Assembly: GCA_963700745.1 (NCBI GenBank)
Contig: CAVOYT010000012.1
Coordinates: 124,001 to 188,000, forward strand
Source: UBA10649 sp963700745
GTDB lineage: Bacteria; Actinomycetota; Actinomycetes; S36-B12
Direction: 5' to 3'
Length of the DNA stretch: 64,000 bases
The translations under genes were made by a program, and so were the position numbers. This document shows positions 27,782 to 35,654 of this stretch, in pieces (within the stretch, counting starts at the first letter, position 1; every line of letters starts with the position of its first letter). The notes beneath the pieces were generated by a model that worked only from the letters and a program-made list of their open reading frames with translations, had not been told where the DNA came from and searched no databases.

Positions 27782-28462
27782 ATGCTGCTGAAGACGTCCA
27801 GGCGATCAATCGTCGTCGTGGGAGCCGTGCTGGCTGCCATCCTTACGGCGTCACCCTCGTTCGCGGGGGACGCCGCCAGCCCCACGTATCTCATGACCGC
27901 AGGTGACCTCCGCGCCGAGTACGGCCCGGTTCGGGACAGCACGTCCACCGATCTCGGGCGCGTGCTGCCGTCATCCTGTGATTCGCCGTCCACGTCGATC
28001 TACCCAGTGGGGCGTGAGTCGGTGTCGGCTCCGTACCGCGAAATCGTCTTCGACGACGGACTCTCGATCCAGAACACCGTCTATGTGTACCGGTCGACTT
28101 CGTCGGCGCGCGCGTCCTTCGACCAGCTGCAGAGCCGCACCCTGACCGCGTGCCGCGGCGAGGTCTTCTCCCCGTTCGGCGATGACCAGGAACTCGTTCC
28201 CCAGGTCCTGGCCGCCGGCTCCCGTCGCCTGCCACCCGGACGCCCCGGCTTCTCGGTCGGCCAGAGCGTCATCCTTCTCGATCCGGCGAACGCGCCTCCC
28301 GGCTACACGGACTTCTACGCGTACGGAGTCTTCACCCTGGTCGGCAACGCCATCGTCCAGGTGCAGACCTACTCCGAAGCGCCCATCCCTCCAGTCGCTC
28401 GCGCGGACATTCGGCACGTGAATCGCCTCGTCGCCGCGCGCTACGCCAGAGCGGCTTCCTAG
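27782..28462 (+). CDS. Secreted protein of unknown function
   Basis: 226 residues. The signal peptide has a hydrophobic core IVVVGAVLAAILTASPSFA and cleavage probably after AGD or FAG. The mature part is mixed alpha/beta with two Cys (SSCDSP, LTACRGE), as in PknH-sensor-like extracellular domains (RSTSSARASFDQLQSRTLTAC, IVQVQTY), a weak resemblance. It starts 4 bases after the GGDEF-EAL stop, so co-transcription is likely. Confidence 0.7.
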   Translation: MLLKTSRRSIVVVGAVLAAILTASPSFAGDAASPTYLMTAGDLRAEYGPVRDSTSTDLGRVLPSSCDSPSTSIYPVGRESVSAPYREIVFDDGLSIQNTVYVYRSTSSARASFDQLQSRTLTACRGEVFSPFGDDQELVPQVLAAGSRRLPPGRPGFSVGQSVILLDPANAPPGYTDFYAYGVFTLVGNAIVQVQTYSEAPIPPVARADIRHVNRLVAARYARAAS

Positions 28463-28477
28463 GCCACCGTCGTCGAC

Positions 28478-28870
28478 CTAGGGGTGCAAGGAGCTTGTCG
28501 CATGGTCGACGTCGTCATCGGCTCCGAATCTGGCGGCCAGCGACCTCTGGATGTCTAGGTGGCGCAGCAGGAAGACGCGTTCGTCGAGCCGCTTGCGCCG
28601 CATCCACGACGTGACCTCGTCATTGCATTTGCTGGCATTGCAGGCCGGGCACGCCGGGGCGATGTTGTCGAGGGTGTACCGACCGCCGCGCGAGATGGGG
28701 ATCACGCAATCACGCTGCAACGAAGCATCCGTGCCACCGCAGTACGCGCAGCCTCCCCACGCTTCCTTGAGCGCCTCCCACTGCACGTCCGTGAGGTCAT
28801 GGTCGACGCGAGCCATCCTGCGTTGGCGCTTGCGCGCAGCACGGGCGCGGCGGCTGCGACTGACGGCCAT
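28478..28870 (-). CDS. HNH-family endonuclease-like protein
   Basis: 130 residues. A very basic N-terminus (SRSRRARAARKRQRR) is followed by CAYCGGTDASLQRDCVIPISRGGRYTLDN and ACPACNASK. The two CxxC pairs bind structural zinc. The first His of the usual DHVxP is replaced by Cys (RDCVIP), while N and the following CNASK match HNH. It may be a variant nuclease or inactive. TACGCT ends 6 bases before the ATG, indicating leaderless transcription. Confidence 0.78.
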   Translation of the reverse strand: MAVSRSRRARAARKRQRRMARVDHDLTDVQWEALKEAWGGCAYCGGTDASLQRDCVIPISRGGRYTLDNIAPACPACNASKCNDEVTSWMRRKRLDERVFLLRHLDIQRSLAARFGADDDVDHATSSLHP

Positions 28871-28876
28871 GCGTCC

Positions 28877-28882
28877 AGCGTA
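28877..28882 (-). promoter_or_regulatory. -10 hexamer for the HNH gene
   Basis: TACGCT on the minus strand, 6-base spacer to the ATG at 28870. Confidence 0.4.
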
Positions 28883-28934
28883 GGGACGGTGGCCCCGTTC
28901 TCCATCGGGACACGCGCCAGCGCTTCCACCTCGG

Positions 28935-29857
28935 TCAGCCTTGGTCGTTGTGGTCGGCCTTCTGCCGGTACATCTCCCGGTCGGCACGAGCCATCGCGTC
29001 GTCGAATGTCTCGCTGGCCTTCCACATGCTGACACCGAAGGACCAGCCGATCGTGGTGGCTTGCCGTAGGCGAGATGCCAGGCTTGTCGCGCCGCCCGGC
29101 GTTGTGCGCGGAAGGATCAGCACGAACTCGTCCCCACCACTGCGGATGGCGATGTCATCCGGTCGGATGACCTTGCGCAGTGCGTCGCCGAACTCCCGCA
29201 GCGCGTCGTCTCCCGCGCGGTGCCCTTCGCGGTCGTTGAGCTCCTTGAAGTCGTCGAGGTCGATCACGATGACCGTGCGCGGCTCTATCACGCGGCCGAT
29301 GTCGCCTTGCAGGTCAATGAGCATCTCCAGGCCGCTGCGGTTGAGCAGCCCGGTCAGCGGATCGGTGACCACCAGGTAGTTGAGTCGCGATATCAGCGTC
29401 CCGATGGACAGCACCAGCCCGAAGGACAGGGCGCTGATGAGCAACCATGAGACAAGCAGTTCCGGGAGGCGGTCCGTAGCAGCCAGAACCACCAGGAGGA
29501 TCGCGCTCGTGGCAGCCACGTATGCCAATGCCTGACGGATCTTGACCCAGAAGCCCCAGTAGGCGGCCACGGCGACGAGTCCCATGGACGACGTCACAGC
29601 CCCCTGCAGGCGTAACCGACATGTAGACGATCCCCAGGCACGCGACGCTCGCGAAGGCGGTCTGCGCGAGGAGGAACCAGGTGGGCGTGCGGGTCTTCAT
29701 CACGATGAGGGCGATCGCGATCCCCAGTGCATACAGGGTGAGCGACCATGCGCGGCACGGTCGCGGCCGTCGCACTCATCGGAGACGCCAAGGAGAGCGC
29801 CAACACGAGTGCCGAGGCGCCGAACCACAGTGCCATCGTCCACACCGGGCCGGGCAT
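28935..29857 (-). CDS. Membrane-bound GGDEF diguanylate cyclase, two frame breaks
   Basis: About 305 residues: a start at MPGPVWTMALWFGAS, then five or six membrane helices spread over three frames (breaks near 29740 and 29605), and a cytoplasmic GGDEF domain. The latter has TDPLTGLLNRSGLEMLID, VIDLDDFKELND and the active RSGGDEFVL, with an RxxD site (RPDD) before it. It should synthesise c-di-GMP at the membrane. The start is approximate. It lies 470 bases from the other c-di-GMP gene and points the opposite way. Confidence 0.8.
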
Positions 29858-30010
29858 CCCCAGAAGCAGATGCTCCTGGATCCGTCGACCACCAGCACTC
29901 GGCGCCCCACGCCCCACCGCATCCACGGGAGAAGGACATGCGCCGCCGATCCCGACGACTGAGGCGAAGAGGTGCGGCCAGCATGAAGCCCAGGTTCGCC
30001 GTTCCACCCG

Positions 30011-30040
30011 TTGACGGACCAAGTTAGGAGAGCCTAACCT
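30011..30040 (+). promoter_or_regulatory. Iron-regulated promoter: TTGACG-18-TAACCT with a DtxR/IdeR-like box
   Basis: TTGACG at 30011 and TAACCT at 30035 are spaced by 18 bases. The box TTAGGAGAGCCTAACCT (30024-30040) overlaps the -10 and matches the IdeR consensus TTAGGTTAGGCTAACCT at 14 of 17 bases. Inner dyad TTAGG/CCTAA is perfect. Fe(II)-loaded IdeR would block the polymerase here. Confidence 0.6.
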
Positions 30041-30126
30041 CGTGCGAGGTGACGCCGACCGCTCCGGCGGGTGTCCCCCGTGGAGTGAGCGAGCCGGGAG
30101 TCGCCGCAGCTGCAGGAGGGGTTCTC

Positions 30127-30756
30127 GTGGAACTGGTTTCGATCAAGTCAGGCATGACACTGTCGACTGTCGCCGCGCTCGCATTCGCCGTGTCCGGTTG
30201 CTCCGGCGACGGCGAGGGGGCGAGCGATTCAAGCTCCCAATCCGGCCCGGCCGCGGTCATGTCCAGCGCCCCGGCCGAGATGGAGGACGGGTCGGCGGAA
30301 GAGGACTCCGCGATGGAAGAGTCCGCCTCGGAGGAGTCCGCCTCGGGGGAGGCATCCGAGGCAGCTGCTGCCGTGGACGCCGGACCGCCAGCGGCGGCCG
30401 GAGAAGGTCGCCTGGTGGTGGGCGGCACGACCTACGACCTCACGATCGAGTCGTGCAAGTTCAACGGCGAGGGCCCGGCCGAGGGCACGTTCGAAGTCAA
30501 GGGTTCAGACGCCGACGGGCACGACTTCGAGATGACGCAGTTCTTCCTCGGCGGCGAATGGTCGCAGTCCGATGTCCAGCTCGACCTTGGCAAGACGAAG
30601 ATCTACGTGATCAGATCAAGCGCAAGTGATGGCGCGGAACCGGCCGCCGTAGACGGCAAGAACGTGACGTGGGTGGAGAGCTACAAGGAACTCGACGAGG
30701 CCGCCAACGCCCAGGTGGACCTCGGCACGGGCACCCTCAACCTCACGTGCACGTAG
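30127..30756 (+). CDS. Lipoprotein with acidic linker, behind an iron box
   Basis: 209 residues from a GTG with GGAGGGG upstream. The signal ends in the lipobox AVSGC. A long acidic linker (Glu/Ser/Ala repeats, MEESASEESASGE) to residue 95 is followed by a beta-rich domain with two Cys: TYDLTIESCKFNGEGPAEGTFEV and a final TLNLTC. The layout resembles the mycobacterial 19-kDa LpqH antigens, though sequence similarity is weak. The upstream IdeR-like box suggests production under iron limitation and perhaps a role in metal or haem uptake (inference). Confidence 0.75.
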   Translation: MELVSIKSGMTLSTVAALAFAVSGCSGDGEGASDSSSQSGPAAVMSSAPAEMEDGSAEEDSAMEESASEESASGEASEAAAAVDAGPPAAAGEGRLVVGGTTYDLTIESCKFNGEGPAEGTFEVKGSDADGHDFEMTQFFLGGEWSQSDVQLDLGKTKIYVIRSSASDGAEPAAVDGKNVTWVESYKELDEAANAQVDLGTGTLNLTCT

Positions 30757-30798
30757 TGGGTCGAGATCGTCATCGCACACTGATGAGCGTTGGAGGCA

Positions 30799-31410
30799 TC
30801 ACCGCTGAACGGTGGTCGTGAGGACGCCGACCACGACCCACCGTCCCGGGGGGTTGCCGTGGCGGTCGCGACGGCGATCCCCCCGGGCGTTGTCCTCCTG
30901 CGTGGCGCATGTGGAGAGCGTGACCATGGGCACGATCGGTTCCTGACCGGGGTGGAACGGCACCGGCGCAATCTGCGCCGCCCGTCCCTTCGCTGTGAAG
31001 AAGTCGATGTAGCGGGACCTGTTGGTGACCGCGTAGGTGTGGGTGACATCACCGCCATCGGCGCAGCGCGTTCGGACCATCACGAGGTCGCCCTTGCGCA
31101 GTTTTCGCAGGTGCAGCAGCGGACCACCCGCGCTCGTGCGATGCCCTGCAATGAAGTGGTTCCCCACCTCGCCAGCCGTCACGCCGCCTCGAGACCCGAT
31201 CGGCGAGGCCAGGACGCCCTTGTCCTGGATGCGGGTGCCCTTGCCGTCATCGGGTGAACCCGCGTAGTAGCGCAGATCCCTGTGCACACCGATGTCGGGA
31301 ATCGTGACGACCGTCCGGCATCGCTCTGCCGCCCGGGCCGAGTCCGGCTGCCCTGCGCCAACGAAGGAGACGACCTGCAAGGCTGCGGCGGCGACTGCTG
31401 CAAGGCCCAT
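30799..31410 (-). CDS. Sortase (class E/F type)
   Basis: 203 residues from MGLAAVAAAALQVVSF, a single N-terminal membrane anchor. The catalytic His is in HFIAGHRTSAGG, the Cys in VTLSTCATQEDN, and an Arg-rich stretch follows before the last strand. Sortases cleave cell-wall sorting signals and attach proteins to peptidoglycan. No LPxTG-type or related substrate was seen nearby. It converges on the iron-box lipoprotein gene. Confidence 0.85.
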   Translation of the reverse strand: MGLAAVAAAALQVVSFVGAGQPDSARAAERCRTVVTIPDIGVHRDLRYYAGSPDDGKGTRIQDKGVLASPIGSRGGVTAGEVGNHFIAGHRTSAGGPLLHLRKLRKGDLVMVRTRCADGGDVTHTYAVTNRSRYIDFFTAKGRAAQIAPVPFHPGQEPIVPMVTLSTCATQEDNARGDRRRDRHGNPPGRWVVVGVLTTTVQR

Positions 31411-31570
31411 CACCCCTCCACTATTTCGTCTTTGCGCCGCTTCGGCTACGGGTGAACCGGTCTGATCGAAGCGGGACGGCCTCCCGGACCACACCTTCGA
31501 CGATTGCGGCGAACGACGCCGGAGGGTCATGATCAGCGCACGGGGAAGGGTGCAGCGAGAGGAGCGCGCG

Positions 31571-31915
31571 GTGGACGACGAACAGGCGGCGCCTGAGACG
31601 ACCGGCGTCAGGGTGGAACTGCTTGCGGCATTGGATCTTGGACCCGAGATCGCGGGCTTCGAAGGACATCAGCTGCGCATGCGCAAGGTGACGATGGAGC
31701 CCGGGGCCGTCTTCGGACCCACCCACGACCACAAGGGTCGACCGGGCACCGTCTACATCCTCCAGGGCACGATCACCGATCATCGCAACGGAGTCGCGAC
31801 GGAATACGGTCCGGGACTGGGCTGGCCAGAGGACCGGAACACCCTGCACTGGCTGGAGAACCGCGGGACGGTTCCTGCGGTAGAGATCTCGGTCGACATC
31901 GTTCGACCCGAGTAG
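31571..31915 (+). CDS. Cupin-domain protein
   Basis: 114 residues from a GTG with AGAGGAG 7 bases upstream. One conserved cupin barrel: VTMEPGAVFGPTHDH, GRPGTVYILQGTITDHRNG, LGWPEDRNTLHWLENRG and AVEISVDIV. The His pair in THDH and the late His are likely metal ligands. Role unknown. Divergent from the sortase. Confidence 0.75.
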   Translation: MDDEQAAPETTGVRVELLAALDLGPEIAGFEGHQLRMRKVTMEPGAVFGPTHDHKGRPGTVYILQGTITDHRNGVATEYGPGLGWPEDRNTLHWLENRGTVPAVEISVDIVRPE

Positions 31916-32006
31916 GGCAGCGCGGCACCGTGACTATGCTCGATCAATCAGACGTGCCCCGGGCCGAGCGCCTGGCGCGAGTTGCAGCACGTCCCAGGAG
32001 GTCTCC

Positions 32007-32964
32007 ATGGATGGACGCATCACGTCACCGTTCGGGCACGAGTCGACGGCTCGCGAGGTGGTCGCCGGTCATGACCTCAACAGGGTTGACGGCCATCGTC
32101 ACGGGGGGCGCTTCGGGAATCGGGGTCGAGACCGTGCGGGCCCTTGCCGAAGGCGGCGCGCAGGTCGTCATCGCCGCACGCAAGCCTGATCTGGCCACCG
32201 CCGCCATCACCGACATCGATCGGACGGCGGCCGGCAGGACAACCTTCGAGATGCTTGACCTGTCCGACCTTGCGTCGGTGCGCGACTTCGCCGAGCGGTG
32301 GGGCACTCGCCCGCTCAACATCCTGGTGAACAACGCCGGCGTGATGGCGTGCCCCCTGGACTACACGAAGGACGGTCTGGAGATGCAGATCGGGACCAAC
32401 CACTTCGGACACTTCCTGCTCTCGACGCTGCTCGCCCCTGCACTGGTGGCGGGGGCGCAGACCAGCGGGCGGACGTCGCGACTGGTATCGCTGTCCTCGA
32501 CCGCGCATGCCCGATCCGACATCCACTGGGACGACCCGCACTTCCGCAATGGCGGCTATGACAAGTGGACCGCCTACGGTCAGGCGAAGACCGCCAACGC
32601 GCTCTTCGCCGTCGGCTTCACCCGACACTTCCAGGACCAGGGAGTCCTCGCCAACTCGGTCATGCCGGGTGGGATCCTCACGCCGCTTCAACGGCACCTG
32701 CCCATCGAGGAGCAGCGGGCGATGGGATGGCTCGACGAGAACGACGAGGCAGTGGCGGGCTTCAAGACCACCGAGCAGGGCGCCAGTACCAGCGTGTGGG
32801 CTGCCGTCGGACCCGAGCTCGAGGGCGTCGGCGGACTGTACCTGGAGGACTGCGCCCAGGCCGTCCCGCGATCGGCCGAGAACCCCTACGCAGGCGTCAT
32901 GCCCTATGCCATCGATCCTGAGAGCGCTGAACGGCTCTGGGTGATGTCGGAGAGCACTGTCTGA
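32007..32964 (+). CDS. Short-chain dehydrogenase/reductase, one frame break
   Basis: About 319 residues from MDGRITSPFGHESTAREVV, with AGGAGG before the ATG. One extra A near 32081 shifts the frame; without it the join reads AGHDLTGLTAIVTGGASGIG. Cofactor motif TGGASGIG, NNAGVMA, the catalytic SLSST and YGQAK (Tyr-xxx-Lys), then VMPGGILTPLQRHLP. The FDR/retinol-dehydrogenase-like subgroup acts on aldehydes, ketones or alcohols. Followed by a convergent TetR gene. Confidence 0.85.
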
Positions 32965-32984
32965 GGCGTGTGCGTCGCAGAGCC

Positions 32985-33665
32985 TCATCGGGTCGGCTCC
33001 CTGCGCTGTTCGGCTTCAGCCGCCCGGTCCAGTCCGCTGATGATCAGGTCGAGCCCGAACTCGAACGAGTCGCCGAACGAGTAGCCCGGCTGCAGGACAT
33101 GCTCTGCAGCGAATGTCGTGAGGGTCGGATACTGCTCCGGGTCGAACGTCGCAGCGATCTCCCTCGTGGACTCCGCAGCCTCCTCGTCCTCTGATGACGG
33201 GAGGATCGCCTCCTCGAAGGCGAAGCCGAAGACGTAGCTGTCGAGGATCGCGTAGGCGTGCGCGGTCATCGGCCACGACAGGCCGCCGCTGCGCAGGCAG
33301 GCGAGCACGGCCTCGTGGTGGCGCAGGTTCACCGGCCCGGGCGACGTACGCGACTCCAGGAGAGGCGCCGCCCATGGGTGCCGGTTGAGCGCGCTGCGGG
33401 CAGACACGCAACGCATGCGAATCGCCATCGTCCATGGCAGTCCCTCTGGAGGAAGGTCGATCTCGGCGAACACCCGCTCGACCATGCCGTCCACGATGGC
33501 TCGCTTCGATGGCAGGTGGTTGTAGATCGTCATCGGCTTCACGCCCAGCTCCGTTGCGAGCCGGCGGATCGTCAGCGCCGCTATCCCGATCCGGTCGGCG
33601 AGGGCGACGGCACCATCGAGGACGCGCTCCTCGGTGAGCGGAACGCGGGCAGCGGGCTCGGACAT
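32985..33665 (-). CDS. TetR-family repressor
   Basis: 226 residues. The helix-turn-helix is ALTIRRLATELGVKPMTIYNHLPSK, typical of TetR, with GAAGGAG before the ATG. The C-terminal part (LNRHPWAAPLLESRTSPGPV, YVFGFAFEEAILP) looks like the TetR_C_1 ligand domain. It is divergent from a DUF4386 membrane protein and two identical palindromes lie between them, so it probably represses both. Confidence 0.92.
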   Translation of the reverse strand: MSEPAARVPLTEERVLDGAVALADRIGIAALTIRRLATELGVKPMTIYNHLPSKRAIVDGMVERVFAEIDLPPEGLPWTMAIRMRCVSARSALNRHPWAAPLLESRTSPGPVNLRHHEAVLACLRSGGLSWPMTAHAYAILDSYVFGFAFEEAILPSSEDEEAAESTREIAATFDPEQYPTLTTFAAEHVLQPGYSFGDSFEFGLDLIISGLDRAAEAEQRREPTR

Positions 33666-33693
33666 GGCACTCCTTCGACGACGGCTTGACCAT

Positions 33694-33706
33694 CGTACTA
33701 AGTACG
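33694..33706. promoter_or_regulatory. TetR operator 1 (CGTACTAAGTACG)
   Basis: Perfect 13-base palindrome, 28 bases before the tetR start. Confidence 0.75.
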
Positions 33707-33725
33707 TGTACGGTTTCGCACATTG

Positions 33726-33740
33726 ACGTACTAAGTACGT
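33726..33740. promoter_or_regulatory. TetR operator 2 (ACGTACTAAGTACGT)
   Basis: Perfect 15-base palindrome with the same 13-base core as operator 1; centres are 33 bases apart (about three helical turns). A TTGACG overlaps it on the side toward the DUF4386 gene. Confidence 0.75.
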
Positions 33741-33761
33741 ACCCGTGTCGGAGAGGAAGCC

Positions 33762-34511
33762 ATGTCCCCCACCAATCAGGCCGTTGATACCCGCACCATC
33801 ACGAGGCCGACTCCCACGTCGGCGTCGCCAGGCACGCCGGCTCGGCGCATCGCACGAATCGCCGGCGCGTCCTATCTGCTCATGTTCGTCCTGGCGATCG
33901 TCGCCAACTTCGTCGTTCTCGAGGGACTCGTCGTCGAGGGCGACCCGCTGGCCACGACAGCGAACATCGCCGACTCCCCCGGCCTGATGCGAGCCGGCAT
34001 CCTGGCGTTCCTTCTCATCGTGCTGCTCGACATCATGTTGGCCTGGGCCCTACAGGTGGTGTTCCGCAGCGTCAACCGGGACCTGTCCATCGTCATGGCG
34101 TGGTTCCGGCTCGCCTACAGCGTCATGCTCGGGGTCGCACTGGTCTTCCTGGTCCAGGCCCTGGCTCTGGCCACGACCGCGGCGCCTTCCAGCGACGCAC
34201 AGGCGGCGCAGACCATGCAGGCCATCGACGCCTTCCAGACGACCTGGATGCTGGGCCTGTTCCTGTTCGGTGTCCACCTGGTGCTGTTGGGTGCACTCGT
34301 CGCGAGGTCGCGTTTCGCCCCCCGCCTGCTGGGTTACGTTCTCGCCTTCGCCGGCGTTGCCTACGTCGCCGACACCGTCGCCCGTCTGGCCCTTACCGAC
34401 TACTCGTCGGTGTCAGCGCTGTTCCTCGTGCTCGTGGCCGTGCCGTCCATGATCGGAGAAGGCTGGCTCGGCATCTGGCTCCTGACCACGCGGCGCATTC
34501 CGGTCGCCTGA
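33762..34511 (+). CDS. DUF4386 integral membrane protein
   Basis: 249 residues with six membrane helices. A 30-residue Pro/Thr-rich head is followed by RIARIAGASYLLMFVLAIVANF, AGILAFLLIVLLDIMLAWALQVV, AYSVMLGVALVFLVQALAL, MLGLFLFGVHLVLLGALV, LLGYVLAFAGVAYVADT and SALFLVLVAVPSMIGEGWLGIWLL, as in DUF4386. Function unknown; control by a divergent TetR hints at export or response to a small molecule. GGAGAGGAAGCC precedes the ATG. Confidence 0.85.
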   Translation: MSPTNQAVDTRTITRPTPTSASPGTPARRIARIAGASYLLMFVLAIVANFVVLEGLVVEGDPLATTANIADSPGLMRAGILAFLLIVLLDIMLAWALQVVFRSVNRDLSIVMAWFRLAYSVMLGVALVFLVQALALATTAAPSSDAQAAQTMQAIDAFQTTWMLGLFLFGVHLVLLGALVARSRFAPRLLGYVLAFAGVAYVADTVARLALTDYSSVSALFLVLVAVPSMIGEGWLGIWLLTTRRIPVA

Positions 34512-34589
34512 CCGGGCCCACCGTGTACGGAAGCGGAGGTGTCGGGACCACGCCGCTTTCCCACGCCAGCGGAGTCACCCGATGTCGGA

Positions 34590-34629
34590 ACGATGAAGGG
34601 CCGCCGATCTCTCGGCGGCCCTTCATCGT
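34590..34629. terminator. Bidirectional terminator hairpin
   Basis: An 18-base perfect stem with loop TCTC lies between the convergent DUF4386 and hsp20 genes. No long T-run follows, as is common in actinobacteria. Confidence 0.8.
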
Positions 34630-34694
34630 CAAGGGGATTCCCGTCCGGAGGATTGATCTCCCCCGGTGGGGGTCACGGCACCAGCAGGCAGCGA

Positions 34695-35156
34695 CTAGCT
34701 CGAGATCTGCTCCGTCGCAGAGCCCTCGATCACATCCGAGACAGTGCTGACCGCGACATCGATCCTGCGCTTCTTGGCCTTCTCCGCCAGCGGGATCGTG
34801 ACGCTGAGCACGCCGTTGTCGTACGACGCGGAGATCGCATCGCCATCGACGCCGTCGCCCAGCGAGATCTGCCGCATGAATGATCCGGTGAATCGCTCAC
34901 TGGCGAGCCACTCGATGGCATCGTCGCTACGAGAACTGCGTTCCGCGCGAATCGTGAGAGTTCCGTTGTCGACGTCGATGTCGATCGAGCCCGGGTCAAC
35001 TCCGGGAAGGTCCGCCAGCAGCACGTAGTGATCGCCCGACTTGAACAGGTCCATGGGCATGAAACGCGGAACGCGGCGGGTGCCGGCGGGGGTCCCGAGC
35101 AGCTGCTCGGACAGGCGATCGATGTCGCGGAAGGGGTCAAAACGCAACACGGACAT
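34695..35156 (-). CDS. Hsp20/alpha-crystallin small heat-shock protein
   Basis: 153 residues. The start FDPFRDIDRLSEQLLG is typical, followed by an alpha-crystallin domain (FMPMDLFKSGDHYVLLADLPG, GTLTIRAERS, ISASYDNGVLSVTIP with the conserved GVL). It is an ATP-independent holdase that binds unfolding proteins. A CIRCE element lies upstream, so HrcA is the likely repressor. Confidence 0.95.
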   Translation of the reverse strand: MSVLRFDPFRDIDRLSEQLLGTPAGTRRVPRFMPMDLFKSGDHYVLLADLPGVDPGSIDIDVDNGTLTIRAERSSRSDDAIEWLASERFTGSFMRQISLGDGVDGDAISASYDNGVLSVTIPLAEKAKKRRIDVAVSTVSDVIEGSATEQISS

Positions 35157-35222
35157 GGCTACCTCCTAGCGTCCTCGACGCCCGCCCCAGTAGCGGGCGC
35201 TGCCAGTGTCTGCACCACCAAA

Positions 35223-35249
35223 TTAGCACTCTCGGGCCGAGAGTGCCAG
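35223..35249. promoter_or_regulatory. CIRCE element (HrcA operator)
   Basis: TTAGCACTC, nine bases, GAGTGCCAG. Matches the consensus TTAGCACTC-N9-GAGTGCTAA at 16 of 18 positions, 67 bases upstream of hsp20. Confidence 0.85.
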
Positions 35250-35654
35250 CCGTCGCCACCCCCGTTTCACCGCTCAGGCTGGCGCTGTTGCATTGAGACT
35301 TGACCTCAGCGAGCCACGGGACTTCTTCCTGCCTGCTGGCGGCCGGCACCGCCTTCCCGATGCGCTCCCACGCCCGATGGTGGCTCAGGATGAAGGGCTG
35401 CGGGAGTCTCGATCGGACGATTTCCGGCACTAGAAGGTTGAGATCGCTCAATGCAGCAGTGCCTTCGGACCCGGGGCGGAGCGGCGTGTCGCGTTCATCC
35501 TGCTCTCCAGACCCGTGTCCCGGCACAAGATCATCACGACGTGAAGGATCGAGGCTAGTCGCGCTCTTTCACGTGGGGGGTGATCAGGTGGCCTAGGTTC
35601 TGAGCCATGCGGGTCCGCGGACCACGCCACCCGGTCGACTAATCGGAGGATTCA
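35250..35654. other. 405-base region without a gene
   Basis: No protein or RNA gene is recognisable. A minus-strand open frame here has no known domain and is probably accidental. The last 20 bases hold the ribosome-binding site of the next gene. Confidence 0.4.

Noticed and set aside
35137..35526. Minus-strand open frame upstream of hsp20, thought to be a transposase remnant
   Set aside because: No transposase motif, no terminal repeats, and it overlaps the CIRCE element and the hsp20 start; likely accidental.
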